Source: Datnioides undecimradiatus (Eukaryota; Chordata; Actinopteri; Lobotiformes; Datnioididae). Taken from it: 64,000 nucleotides of DNA. This document shows, piece by piece, positions 38,499 to 50,907 of the stretch; position 1 is the stretch's first letter, and each line of letters begins with the position of its first letter. Position numbers and translations under genes: made by a program. Below the pieces are notes generated by a model. That model did not search any database, was not told the DNA's origin, and was given only the letters and a program-made list of their open reading frames with translations. Location: positions 8,814,861 through 8,878,860 of the forward strand of contig WARS01000015.1 in assembly GCA_008933995.1 (NCBI GenBank), read 5' to 3'.

Positions 38499-39562
38499 TA
38501 TCAAACAGCTGTGTAAAATTAAAATTAGGTGTTAGTTCAACAGTCAGTTAATCCCAAACCACAAAAGATATTTTCCCACTTCCCATCCTGAAGCATCACA
38601 CCATGTAGATAAATTCTGATTTTTATTTGCTAAGACGTTGAGGTATCTGCTGCTGAGAGTGAAATGAATTTGTGTGTGGACAGATACACTATTTTTTTAA
38701 CCTTCCACAGGACGTATAAAGAGCTGCCAGTCAGGTGTGCGAAAACATGCAAAAGATGAAATTGCTTTAAAACTGCATAAACTCTCCTGACAGCTGAAGC
38801 ATCAGACTGACGTCAGAAACTCTGATCAGTACTATTGCTGGTAACAACAGACAATGATTTTGATAATAAAACAATTGTTTAAGTCAAAAGGCAAGTGTTA
38901 GTATTTGCCACTTTTCAATTTGATATTTGATAAACTAATGAAAAGATTTACCAATCATGATAATAATGATGTGCTGCAGTCCAAACAAACTTTGTTTACT
39001 AAACCAAGTTTTTGCTTGTCTTTGTTTGCTTTATAGATATTGAATTTGTAAGTCTACTTCTACATTGTTTTGGGTGTAGGTACACTGAGAACATTTAACC
39101 AGAGACTAACTTGTTGTATGTGTGAAATAACTGTGTTTCTGTCCTACAGTCATCTATAGATCATTCTCAGCCCACGTTCAGGTTATTAGCCCTCTGAACT
39201 GATCTGACTCCCGCAGCCAGCTGTGACAGACTGGACCAACAGCACTGCCAAAACAGTGAAAATGGCCATCAACATTAACGTAGTCAGTAACACACGGTTT
39301 CTGCAGTTGTCTGAAGGCGAGTGTTTTGCGGTTTAACAAGGACATCAACAAGGGTACGACGGTGTGTCACCCTGAAAGCCTCGCCAGATTTAAACACCAA
39401 TTGCGTGTATCATCTGAAAAGCGACAGTTTTAACTTTCCGGCAATTACACGACTTAACTACACTGAAATCGACAGTAACGTTAATTGTATTTCCCAGAGA
39501 ATCGTTACCTGGATGACTCGAGCGGTGGGGGCAGCCATTTTGGAGCTGACTTTGCTCCCCAT
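37071..39562 (-). CDS. kgd4: KGD4 (formerly mitochondrial ribosomal protein S36), complete
   Basis: KGD4/MRPS36 is a small mitochondrial protein, first listed as a 28S ribosomal subunit and now known to tether the E3 subunit to the E1-E2 core of 2-oxoglutarate dehydrogenase. Minus-strand exons: 39509-39562, 38361-38424, 37580-37788, 37071-37088; 345 bp, 114 aa (human 103). The first exon gives MGSKVSSKMAAPTARVIQ, the second AVRPHTPLIKFPKRQDIPRPN (close to the conserved KPHTPLIRFP block), the third a variable Pro/Ser-rich linker ending YRRRPLTVDEMEYIQ, and the last only RGGPE and the stop, the family's invariant C-terminus. All junctions are GT-AG and in phase. A second in-frame ATG (residue 9) could also initiate. 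The five-residue terminal exon would be missed by ORF-based searches. Confidence 0.9.
38429..38498. repeat. (CA)n microsatellite next to a kgd4 acceptor
   Basis: About 34 CA units with one interruption. On the kgd4 strand this is a GT run ending a few bases before the acceptor of exon 2 (exon high end 38424), so the repeat replaces the usual polypyrimidine tract. Confidence 0.95.
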
Positions 39563-41775
39563 GACGACCTCAGGTTTACTTCCGGTATATAAAAAAGTCC
39601 TTGTGGCAGCTGCAACACACCACAAGATGGCGCTAACATTATGATGAACACTCTAGTCTATACCATAACGCACACACACATACACACAATGGTGGTCCAG
39701 GGAATGCAGTTAATGACAGTGGTGCACTGGAGGACATGCTTCCCACAGGCTACAGACGAAAGGCATCAATAGGAGGTTGATTTTTTAATTTAACACTACA
39801 ATGTTAGTATTCATAACGCACGTCACTGAGGCAAGAAGGTGTCAGTTTAAATATATTTTATTACCAAACCTTAACTCCAGTTATGGCTTTACCTCTTTGG
39901 TAATTCTATAGTAAGCAGCCAACAAATGTGTGGTCCAAATGCAAGTGCCACTGGGTCAAATCCTCAGGCCATACCAGTCCAGTCTTATCACTCCGGGTTG
40001 TAAGTTAGCCTCCTGTCATTAAAGGACATGCAAAAATAGACCAGTAAAAGACCTTAATCCAAAAGAAAGCCGACCCGCCGAGGTCCAGAAATGCCAAAAA
40101 TGACTTTTATTCCTCATAAGACAATTAAAATGTAAAAATATTGTCTGTACAATACGTGGAAATATAATAATATTACGGTGCTATGCGGAGACAAATATCA
40201 TACCCTCTTTCTTTAATTTCCCTCACCCTTGAAAACAAGCAAAACGGATGGCCAGGTCAGGTGGCCAAGGTTTGTCCAATCAAAGACGAGAGAAATAGCA
40301 GAGATCCTCTCTTTAGGAAGATATGTCACCCGCAGAAAATTGACTTGAATTCATGCCGCATCGCACAGATACATGGTCCTCACATATAATAGCACTGAGA
40401 TGGACATCAAAGCTGGCAATAATATTAAAGGCCATTTAAACAGCATAAATAAATCATTTAACGTGTTAGGTCAACGCACATTCGTGAGGCTTTTATATTT
40501 CGCACATTCTGTCTGTACAGCCCCTCTAAATTAATCACTCTAGCATTCTTGTATATTTTCTAATATTTTAATATTGTTCCCCTTTTTTATTGTATTCTTT
40601 TATTCTTTATTTATCTTTGAATTGCAGTACTTGTTTGTTACTGTCTTATTTTTCTCTGTTATTATGCACCAAATGTCAGGACAAATTCCTTGTATGTGGA
40701 AACATACATGGCAATACATCTGATTCTGGTTTTGACATAAAACATAGTATGTTAATGTACTTACAACTAATGTTGTAAAAACACAGGGTAGTCTCAACAA
40801 AAGCAGCAAAGCCCGGATATACTTATGTTTTGTCCCTAATATGAGTACAATTGCTGTAGATACAATCTCTTTGATGTTACATAACAGCCTTCAACGATTG
40901 GTAGATGCAAATATCTTCAATTTCCACCCCTCCAGTTTGTAATAGTAGACCTGTTGTTTAAAAGGCGTTCACTTTACTGAACTGTTTTCACAGGTTGAGT
41001 AATAGTTTTTGTAAAGCGAACACACCTTGAGCCAAACTAAAATCTGAATTAGTATACTGCCTCCTTAATAGTAAACACAAAACTTTGAACAAAAAATACT
41101 GCAGCGTAATTTTCCTAAATTAGTTTGTTGATAATACTTTGAATAAATTACAGTTTGAAGAAAATAACACAGTCTCAACCTGTTACCATACTGCTGGTGG
41201 AGCATCTTTTCTGTAAGGCTCTTTGTAGCTGGTGCCAATCATTTGCCATATTATCAGAACAACCCCATCTAGTGGATTTGTCGTTCATTGCACGACTCAC
41301 TAAAGCCACTAAAGTTAGACCTGCATGGATAGTTCACAATAAAGCCCATTTTAAACACTTGAACCACAGTGTGGTACTAGTCTGGGCTTTGTGAATCCTT
41401 TAAGCAATAGTTTTAAATTAGATGTGGACTTAATATGTTAATATGTTATTCACAACATATCAGATATTTCAGTCTCTTTCCATTGCAAAAATAAGAGTTA
41501 TAATCACCACTGCTACGCAGCTCACTAATACAGGCCTGATATAAAATTGCACCTTAATTGTAGTGTCACTTTAACATTTTTAAAATTAATATTATGTGCC
41601 CATTTATATTGATTGTTTCCAAATGAATGTGTTTGTGTACAGGCTGCCATAATCACCAAATATCTACAGATAATGGAACGGATAAAGCAGAGGCATAAAA
41701 TCCCCCCCACCCCACCTCCACCCATCAGTCCATACCAAGACACTGCATTTCAACAGTCAAGTGACCAATTCACAT
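39563..41775. other. Stretch between the kgd4 start and the end of the downstream bhmt
   Basis: It holds the upstream region of kgd4 (GC-moderate, no TATA box recognised). From about 39660 onwards I see no exon chain, RNA gene or named repeat. The segment at 40060-40400 is less AT-rich than its flanks, but I cannot assign it. Confidence 0.4.
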
Positions 41776-41796
41776 TTTATTAGAGCTTATTTTATT
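41776..41796 (-). other. bhmt: Two polyadenylation signals of the downstream bhmt copy
   Basis: Minus-strand AATAAA at 41776-41781 and again at 41791-41796, about 230-245 bp beyond the stop codon at 42022-42024. Confidence 0.6.
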
Positions 41797-42021
41797 AAAC
41801 AAACTGGTCCACAGAAAGCAAAAAGGTCCCGATCTTAACATGGGCCAATTCCTAACTTGAAACACCACTGTGGCTTCACATAAACTACAGTCTTACAATC
41901 AGATGCACAAACCAGTGCAAGTCTCAAGTGAAAAATGGGCCCCTGACATTATGTTTTTTGTGCTGCGTCAGTAGCTCCAGGGGCAGCTGTTGGACTCAGG
42001 GTCCGGAGGGGACGGACTGAC

Positions 42022-42218
42022 TCAGTGGCTCTTTGACCTGTCAAACAGCTGCTTCAGTTGGTCCTGAGATGTGGCTTCTTTCTGCTGCATGAGATCACTG
42101 TGGCCCTTGGTAACACCCCAGCCATCGGGGTTGGACAGGGAGGGACACAGGGGACGACCAGAGGCTGGCTTCAGGTTCTCCCAGTAGTCACGACGGGCTC
42201 TAAAAGAAAATATTGTGT

Positions 42219-42275
<57 letters not shown>

Positions 42276-45200
42276 GAGAGAGAGAGAGAGAGAAAGAATA
42301 TTAGTTGGTACTTACTGAATATGGAGAGCAAATATTTCAACTGTGTATGTTTTATGTTGTTCAGTAAAGGTTTAAGAGCTTAAATGTTGCATCTGACCTG
42401 GCTCTGACCCAGGGCTTGGTGTGCATCTCCAGACCAGCACCCCAGTTGCCGTGTTTCTCTGATGCAGCTGGGAGGAAGCCTCTCTCAGGGGCCAGCTCCT
42501 CTGCCACTGCCCTGATGTGATAAGGCTCAAAGCCACAGCATCCACCAATGTATCGGATGCCAGTATTGTAGGCCTCTCTGGCATATTTATGCATATCCCA
42601 GCGGGTCAGGATCCTGGGCTCCAGACCTGACAGAAGATTCAGTTTTATACATTTAGTTGCAGTTTGGTGAAATTGTGGAATTTTGTGTAAAATGTTGACC
42701 TTGCTGCAATGTAACATGGCACACCAGCAGAGGGTGCATGTACACTGAGAGAGCACCTAATTTTAAGGTGTAATATTATACATGATCACATTAACTGAAT
42801 GGTAAAATTCAATTGCAACGCAGTATAACCTTACTGAAGGGGAATTCTGGCAGATCGATGAATCCCTGACAGTTGCAGTCTGGGGTGTGGTATGCCAGGG
42901 GCTGCACCATATAGTGAGCTTTCAGCCCGGCCTTTTCCACTCCCTCCTTCATCATTTTGACAGCCTTCACGCAGGTCATAGGGTCAAAGTGGCAGTTGAC
43001 TCCAACGATCTGGGCACCTACAAAAGAACATGCATTGGTATGAGCTGACTGTTACAGATAAGCAGAGACAGGACAAATGCAGAAAAGACAACAGCTGTGG
43101 TAACACAGTTTGAACTGAATTTAGAATAAGATATTTCAGATTCTTTCTGATTCATTCATTCATTTCACAATTGGTCCACAAATGCTGGTCCTAATTATTC
43201 ATTCATAATGCTAACAGACTGAGGACATATGTCTCATATCTCGTCTCCACCAGTTAAAAATCCTGCTCTTGTTATCTTAAGAAATGTTGCCAAGAGATAT
43301 GTCAGAGGCGTCATGTGAGGACAACTCCAGTTAATGTTAACAACTTACGTGTTATTTCATCTTCCAGTATTCTAATTATTATTTAGATAATTTATTAAAA
43401 AAATGTGAGCTATGGTTGACACAGATTAATTATGCTATTTTAGAGAACACTGTACCCACCGGCTTTGACCAGCCTGACAGCACACTCTGCAGGTGAGACA
43501 CCGTGCATGTCTCCCTCTGGTCCAATGCACAGAGAAGCAGCCACTGGCTTCCCAGTCTCCTTCAGCACCTCCACAGCCCACACGGCCTCTTCAACATGCT
43601 CAAAGTACTGCAAGACAGAGACATCAGCAATTAATCAAACCTGTGCCAGAAAATGCTAAAAAAGATCAAAGAGAAAATCATCAAACTTTACCTCAGCAAT
43701 CAGGAAGTCCACATTCTTCTTCATGAACACCTCCAGCTGTTTCTTGAAGATGGCCTTCACCTCAGTCTCACTCTTGCAGCTCAGGTAGGATGGAGTCTGA
43801 GACACTCCACCTGCAACCAGAGCATCACCCTCATTGGCAACCTCACGGGCCAAATCGCAGGCGGCCTCATTGATCTGAGCTCCCTGCAGAACAGAGCAAG
43901 CTAGCAAGGTGAAAATCAAATAGAGAAACCTAATTCATGGAAAATAATATAACTCTTGTTTCTCTTGTAGTGAAATTGAGATTAGCAGTACTAATACCTT
44001 AAATGTGCATCATTTCTATATTGTTTCCTTTGAGATTAACATCAATAGATACAGGATTTGCTGTAATTTGAATCATTCCAGCTACTGTTTTCAGTGTACA
44101 GATAAGAAGCCACTTGTAGTATTTTCTACTTATTTCTGTGAAAGTGTAGTGATGTTCCATTGCTCTTACAGTGAAGGTAAGCTTGTTGCCTCTGTTCTCC
44201 AGTTTGTCATCACTGGCGTAGAAGGTGAAGGTCTGCATGACGTTGGCCCCGGCCCTCAGGAACTCCCTGTGCAGCTGACGCACTGAAAAAGAAGCAGGTC
44301 ACATCACAAGGCAAACAAACTAACAAATTAATTTAAATGGTGACACTTAATTCAAAAGGGAGTGTAGTTCAGAGGCAACATCTACAGCCATTTTTAATGG
44401 AAAAAGTCCATTAAAGGGCATAAAATAGCTTATTCTCACCTGCTTCGGGGTACTCTGCGGCTGCTTCAGGAGTCCAGGGACCGGCCTTCACGTAGCCTCT
44501 CTTCTCCAGGGCAAACACAAAGCCACCATCGCCAATCACCACCTCCCCGGCGTCAAGACGCTCCAAGATTCCCTGGTGTAATGGACCAATGTTAGCTTAG
44601 ACTGACTGGAGTACTCAGGCTGGAGATGAGCCAGTGAGGCCAAAAGGTCTGCAGATTTTCACTGAAAGAAAACTTGACACCAGCTGACTCCAGCATACTG
44701 CTTTCAAATATAGGACCTGTACAGAGTTATGACCCACCTCTGGCCAGATTGACTGGTTATATTAACCATCCCTCAGCTGGAGAGGCAAACATGTTGGGTT
44801 TTTATTTTTAGCCTAAATGGCAAGTCCATATAATGAACATTATACTTTAACATAACTTACAAAACGAAATAGGAATATAGACACCAGAAATAAATACAGA
44901 TATATTTCTGTGCATTGTGCCTCATGCACTGTGGATTCCCAAATGCAGTGCCATATGGATGCCCTCTCTCAATGACCATGTGTCATTAAGAAGGTAGCAC
45001 ATGCCTGAGAACAGCTGCATGGCTCATCATGACTTATAGAATTGCACTTTTTGATTGCAGAGTACTTTGACTGTCAACATAAAGTTAAATCATTCAGCTT
45101 GCCTTATTCTGAAAAAGCTAAAATCTACTACTCTGTGTCTACAATGTGCATCCAAATTCAGCCATTAACTGTACACTGTAGACTAAATGGCAATCACTGT

Positions 45201-45722
45201 CATTAGTTTAATCACTGACATGCGAAGAGTCATAATTGGCAGTTCAGTTTGCTTCTGTAGTTTACAAATAAAAAACACTGACACACCCCCAAAATTGGAA
45301 AATAATAAAACATTAATTTGAAGTTATTTATCTGTAACTTGTTATTGTAATGTAAAGAATTATTCATAAAAAACACACATTATTCTCCTCCAGTGCAAAA
45401 GGCTGGAGGCAGAAATCTCTAACAAACATCTCAAAGCCAGGACAAATGAAGCCAAACCTTTCTGCATAGCTAGTGCTCAAATAAGTATGAAAATATGTCT
45501 CTTTTTAATTTGGCTTAATCTGCCAGTAAATTATATTCAAATTTCCAGTAGGATGATTTAGTTTGGAACTCCAGAGTCTTGATAATTAGACACAACACAT
45601 GTTATTGTCATTCCTCAAATCTACCAGTTGTAATTCCCTGCATGGATATTCTACAGGACGCTCCTGATGGCATGCACCGCTTTTCCACCAAAGTCCACAC
45701 ATACCTTCTTTCCTGGTGCCAT
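42022..45722 (-). CDS. bhmt: Betaine-homocysteine S-methyltransferase, tandem copy 1 (downstream copy)
   Basis: BHMT is a cytosolic zinc enzyme that moves a methyl group from betaine to homocysteine, giving methionine and dimethylglycine. Minus-strand exons: 45705-45722, 44440-44572, 44170-44282, 43692-43883, 43460-43607, 42835-43017, 42398-42626, 42022-42199; 1194 bp, 397 aa (human 406). Exon 1 codes only MAPGKK. Seen in order: [38 protein letters not shown] (exon 2), the [19 protein letters not shown] block, [35 protein letters not shown] and [10 protein letters not shown]. The zinc ligands correspond to Cys210, Cys292 and Cys293 (human 217, 299, 300), so the enzyme should be active. The C-terminus contains [21 protein letters not shown]. 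It is a head-to-tail tandem duplicate of the 46395-48873 gene, whose stop codon lies about 670 bp upstream of this start. All introns are GT-AG with the same phases in both copies. Confidence 0.93.
42212..42293. repeat. (GT)n(AT)n(GA)n compound microsatellite in the last bhmt copy 1 intron
   Basis: GT, AT and GA runs follow each other between exon 8 (high end 42199) and exon 7 (low end 42398), starting only about 12 bp from the exon 8 acceptor. Confidence 0.95.
43692..43883 (-). other. bhmt: bhmt copy 1 exon 4, containing a 104-bp tract identical to copy 2
   Basis: Bases 43705-43808 match 47572-47675 in the other copy without a mismatch, including all synonymous sites. The remaining 75 bp of the same exon (43809-43883 against 47676-47750) differ at about 21 positions, roughly 72% identity by my hand count. 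Confidence 0.85.
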
Positions 45723-46226
45723 AATCCTGCAGCTGTGTGGACTCCTGACTGCTCAGACTTTGAGATGCTCAAGCAACATTAGAGTGGAGCAGAGGGCCAC
45801 TATAAATCTCCCTGGAGTAGGGGAGGGGTCTAAGTAAGAGCTGCTCTCATTGGCAAGAGGCAAGTTACACAACCGCAAAGTGTACTCCTTCCCCTCCCCT
45901 CTTTTATTGAATGAGTGTATTGTGAGTGTGTGCTACTAGTTTGGTCCAGATTCATTACGATTGATGGTGTGTTTGTCAAGCTTCCTGCTTTTTTGGACCC
46001 CAAACGGACAGATTCAAAAAGTCCAACTTGATAGTAGACAGCAACTTTTAACAAACCAGCAAAGATAGAGAAACTTCTGAATTAGTTCATAAATGTGATG
46101 TGTGACATCTCTATAACTACAGACAATGTTTTTTAAGTTTGTACATTTTGTGTTTGTTGCAGCAGTCCAATAGCACTCATCCCACACTAAAAACATGTAG
46201 CCGTAAAATTAAGTAACACACTCAGG

Positions 46227-46232
46227 TTTATT
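46227..46232 (-). other. bhmt: Polyadenylation signal of the upstream bhmt copy
   Basis: Minus-strand AATAAA about 165 bp beyond the stop codon at 46395-46397. This transcript therefore appears to end before the promoter region of copy 1 (from 45723). Confidence 0.6.
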
Positions 46233-46394
46233 GTTTTTGGGGTTTACATAGTAATACTCCACAAGTGGAGCACCGCTGTTACAAGTGCTTTTTATCTCCA
46301 AATGGAAATGGGAAGACGTTGCTCTCCGCTCTTTCTCCTTCTCTTGACTGACCAATGAAGGGATGCGTGCCTTGGTTTTCTCGCTCTGTCTCAC

Positions 46395-48873
46395 TTATGC
46401 AGAGGATTTAGCCTTCTTCTGCATCTCAAGCACGTGCTTCATTTCTTGAGCGCTGGTGGCCTCTTTGTGCTGTAGCAGGTCAGCGTGGCCCTTGGTCACA
46501 CCCCAGCCCTCTGGTGTGGACATGGTTGGGCACTTGGGACGACCAGATGCAGGCATGAGATTCTCCCAGTAATCACGCCGGGCCCTGGAGGAGATACAAT
46601 CACAGGTTACACAAAAAATAAAAGATGCACAAATTTAACAGCGTTCCTAAAATTGCATGCATTTTATTGTATTGAATATTTTAGTCGGTTTACCTGGCTC
46701 TGACCCAGGGTTTGGTGTGCATCTCCAGACCAGAACCCCACAGTCCATGTTTCTCTGAGGCAGCAGGCAGTATCCCTCTCTCAGGGCCCAGCTCCTCTGC
46801 CACAGCCCTGATGTGATAGGGCTCAAACCCACAGCATCCACCAATGTATCGGATGCCAGCTTTGTAGGCCTCTCGGGCATACTTGTGCATGTCCCAGCGG
46901 GTCAAGATCCTGGGCTCCAGTGCTGACAGGAGAGAGGATATAATTGTGAAAAGCTGCCACATGCACGACTGCAACCTGATGTTTTCATTTCATGTCCAGG
47001 GAAAACATGTTACCAAAGGGGAATTCTGGCAGATCAATGAATCCCTGACAATTGCAGTCTGGGGTGTGGTATGCCAGGGGCTGCACCATGTAGTGAGCCT
47101 TCAGTCCCGCCTTCTCTACTGCCTCTTTCATCATCTTGACAGCTTTCACACAGGTCATGGGGTCAAAGTGGCAGTTGACTCCAACAATCTGGGCACCTGG
47201 AGAATAGAGGGAAATAGTTATTGCCTCATCAGATAACACAGCTGACTGTAATGTAAAAACAAAAAGATGAAGCAGGAGATCATGCGTTATCTTTTCAATA
47301 CATACCAGCCTTCACCAGCCTGACAGCACACTCTCCAGGTGGGACACCATGCATGTCTCCCTCTGGTCCAATGCACAGAGAAGCAGCCACGGGTTTCCTG
47401 CTGGTCTTCAGCACCTGCACAGCCCACTCCGCCTCCTCAACGTGCTCAAAGTACTGCAATCACAGAATCAACACAGTCAACACTGTGTTTATTTGCTCCA
47501 CTAATCTTATTCCATAGAGAAGCTGATGCTTAAAAATATAAATTGGGTGTGAATCCACCTCAGCAATCAGTAAGTCCACATTCTTCTTCATGAACACCTC
47601 CAGCTGTTTCTTGAAGATGGCCTTCACCTCAGTCTCACTCTTGCAGCTCAGGTAGGATGGAGTCTGAGACACTCCTCCAGCTACCATTGCATCTCCTTCA
47701 TTAGCTATTTCTCTTGCCAGGTCACAGGCCGCCTCATTGATTTGTGCCCCCTGAGAAAAATGCAGCATCATTTAACGTGTTTGTCACACTTTGTTGATGA
47801 CCACACTCTGTGCAATTCAGATAATTGACACATCTACACTCACTAAGAGAAAAAGTGGGATCTGAACATGCACAATCTTGCTAATACTGGCTGTAAAGTG
47901 CTATAGTTGGACACTCACAGAGATTTTCAAGTTCTGACCCCTGTTTTCCAATTTGTCATCACTGGCATAGAACGTAAACGTCTGCATGACATTAGATCCT
48001 GCCCTCAGGAACTCCCTGTGCAGCTGACGCACTGATAGAAAGATACAGATTTTGTCATATTAAAGGTAAAACCTTGTTCTTTTAGGTTTGTGCACCCTCA
48101 GTCTGGGCTTCATATGGTTTTGGGCACAATATGTGAATGCGTGCTTGCAGCCTGTCTGTCTTACCAGCCTCAGGATGTGTGACAGCAGCCTCAGGAGTCC
48201 ACGGTCCGGCCTTCACATACCCCCTCTTCTCCAGAGCAAACACGAAGCCTCCATCGCCAATCACCACCTCGCCAGCATTCAGACGCTCAAGGATACCCTA
48301 TGGGAGCAGCAGAGAGATCCAAGCACACACTCTGTATGTCTGATAAGCATTTTGATATCTTCTAGATTACTTAATATCCCCAGAAATAAGAAGACATCAA
48401 TGCATGGACACAATGTCAGATTTAGTATAAGACCATACATGCCAGGTGTGCACAGTATGCAGATGATACTGAGACAAATATGTGCAATGAAATTGTTATG
48501 ATTCTATATGTGTTTATGTGAGATGTGCCTATGTCAGGTACAAAGGTACAAAGATAAAAGCAGTTTTTCGCCTGAGATTCTCCAGTAGTGACCTCTTTAG
48601 TCTGGCTGATTAACAAACCACATGCACGCACACACAAATAGACACACACACATAAAACCTGTAGTAACAACACTTTCCTTACAACACCACAGTCCATCGA
48701 CCAAGAGAACAGTTATGACCTAGAGTGTAATTACAATGCACACTAGGTCATTGTTAGATTAAAACCCTGCATGGTGCATCAACAAAATCTCTGTTCAATG
48801 TAGAATACTTCAGATTTTATATACACACAGTGTTGTTTACAGGGAGCTCCTTTACCTTCTTGCCAGGTGCCAT
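46395..48873 (-). CDS. bhmt: Betaine-homocysteine S-methyltransferase, tandem copy 2 (upstream copy)
   Basis: Same family and predicted reaction as copy 1. Minus-strand exons: 48856-48873, 48165-48297, 47919-48031, 47559-47750, 47306-47453, 47014-47196, 46694-46922, 46395-46584; 1206 bp, 401 aa. Exons 1-7 have exactly the same lengths as in copy 1; only the last differs (190 against 178 bp). Motifs include [42 protein letters not shown] and [10 protein letters not shown], with the zinc cysteines at the same positions (210, 292, 293). Differences from copy 1 cluster at the end of exon 3 (NRGQNLKIS against NRGNKLTFT), in the second half of exon 4, and in the C-terminal tail, which here ends lysine-rich ([10 protein letters not shown]). 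A TATAAAA box lies about 95 bp upstream of the ATG. The introns are much shorter than in copy 1. Confidence 0.93.
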
Positions 48874-48966
48874 CTCTTTTTCCCAGTTTCAGTTGCAGTG
48901 CCAAGCACTTTGTAACAGCGAACCCCTCTTTTGGGCTGAAGAGTGCCCACATTTGCTCCTTACCAG

Positions 48967-48973
48967 TTTTATA
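48967..48973 (-). promoter_or_regulatory. bhmt: TATA box of bhmt copy 2
   Basis: The minus strand reads GCAGTATAAAACTGG here, about 95 bp before the ATG at 48873. That is a suitable distance for a short 5' UTR. The same interval upstream of copy 1 shows only a weaker TTTATAG near 45800. Confidence 0.55.
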
Positions 48974-50032
48974 CTGCTGGGTGAATATGGGAGGATTTCA
49001 TTTTGGTGCCAAATTTGTGTCTAATTGCCACATTTCTGTTTGGACATTGTGCAACATTGTCTGGCTCACAGATCAATGTAGATTGCAAGGCTCGTACAAG
49101 TCAGTTAAGGCAGGACAAGGACATGTGAAACAGAGATCCGCTAGTTTAATGATTATATTAATATTGTTTGCAAATGAATTTCTGCCGAGCCACATGTTCT
49201 TTGTTAAACATTACAAGTTGTGTTTTGGCAAGTTGTATGCATCTTTACTAATATTACAGACACAACTCTACATTAGAGTTTGCTTATGAATATTAGCTTC
49301 ACTGGGAAAAGTGTTCATACATGTTGTTATGATGTGTTTGTTCACCATTCTTGTTACATCAAACCACTTCGTCAGACGTTTGTCCTCTTGTGCAATCATG
49401 AAACCTCTATTCAAATCGGGGACTTTATAAACTTGTGTTGTCCTCATGGTTGGAATCTTCTGCAAAGGCCTGAACAGATAAGGCTGTATTATGCATGTCC
49501 ATTAGCTAATATGCCCCTTTACTCTTGGGACACAAGACTGATAAGACAGCAATAAGCAAAATGCAATGTGTGGTGACTGACTGAAGCTTCTGTATATCAT
49601 GGTTTCATATAGCTCTGATTGCAGCTTTGATTTTTTTTTGGTGGTTTTGTTTAATTCTTAATGGTAAAAACAGACACACAACTGCAACAATTAAATAATT
49701 TTAGTTAAAATTAGTTTACCATTAGTTACCAGGGCCTCCACTGAGAGAATCTGATGTTTTTACTTTACTGTGTAAGATAGTAAATTGGATATCTTGACAG
49801 TAATATTGGATGACACAACTTGAGATATTGTTTTTTGGACAAAGAAACTAAGCATTAAATAATGAAATAAGAAAATACCAAATTATTAGATTATTTGTAT
49901 ATAGATTATTTGATAATGAAAATACAGACAGAAAACATTTGTGCATGTAGATCAGTGTGTTCATCTGGGTTAACCAGTAACACCTCCACATTCCCGGCCA
50001 CAGTCTTCACTGCAGTCTTTGCTTTTTTACAT

Positions 50033-50071
<39 letters not shown>

Positions 50072-50090
50072 TGCACACACACCCCCCCAC
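50033..50090. repeat. (CA)n microsatellite with a C-rich end
   Basis: About 20 CA units are followed by a short C run, intergenic. Confidence 0.95.
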
Positions 50091-50872
50091 CACGGGGAAT
50101 TTTGACCTTCAGTAGTGTGGTGGTGTATAGCTTTGTCAGCTCTGGGTCTATCCAGTTTCAGGGGGAATGTTACAGATAGGCTTCTCTAAGGTGTTTATCA
50201 ACAGAGCCAAAGTTCAGAAAAACGCCTCTAATCTATAATTCACTGTAGGATTTCATCAGCTTGTATTGGAGTATTGGAGATCTGATCTAAAAGGAGTGGA
50301 TTTACTACATCAGTTGCTATGATAGATTCTGACAGTAGTTTGCAAAAATGCTGTCCGTCTTACAGATAAAGTCTTCTCATTAGCCGGTTAGTCATTACAA
50401 ACTCGTGCTGGACACACATTGCTCAAACCCAAAGGACTGGTGGAGTTATCGAAGTTTTCCAAAACTTCAAATAATTCAGTCTGAATTTTAGAGAATTCAG
50501 ATCCCCAAAATGTTTGAGGTTTTTCCATTTGATGAAGAGCGCAACACTAAAATGTTGTTTTTTGTTTGGAAACTTCACTCAGTGTAAATGTCACGTGGCT
50601 GCAGTGAAGAGCAGGAAGAAGATGACTGATGCAAAAAGAGTGCTTGCTTGTTCACAGTTTATTCAGTCAGTTGTTTAATCCATGCAAACAAGTAGTTTGT
50701 GTAAAATCAACAAATTGATTTAAACAACGTTTGGCAGAGTGACCGGAGTTATCCTCAGGGTGACAACAACATTTTATGAATTTACTGTACTCAGCCAAAC
50801 AAATTCAGCGAATAGTCCCCTGTATGATCACAAACTGTTGTTTTTACATCTTTTGTGAATATATATACAACA

Positions 50873-50907
50873 ATGATCACACATGAACTAACTTCACATG
50901 TGATCAT
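50873..50907. repeat. 35-bp near-palindrome
   Basis: ATGATCACACATGAA is followed by a 5-nt spacer and TTCACATGTGATCAT, an imperfect inverted complement able to form a hairpin. A further TTTCACATGTG lies about 25 bp downstream (near 50930). It could be the end of an old element. Confidence 0.5.

Noticed and set aside
40060-40400. Possible RNA gene or retrocopy downstream of kgd4
   Set aside because: The composition differs slightly from its flanks, but I could match no snRNA, tRNA, or protein-coding segment. Left as unassigned intergenic DNA.
48088-48501. 137-codon plus-strand frame
   Set aside because: Antisense to bhmt copy 2 exon 2 (48165-48297) and running into its intron; a shadow frame.
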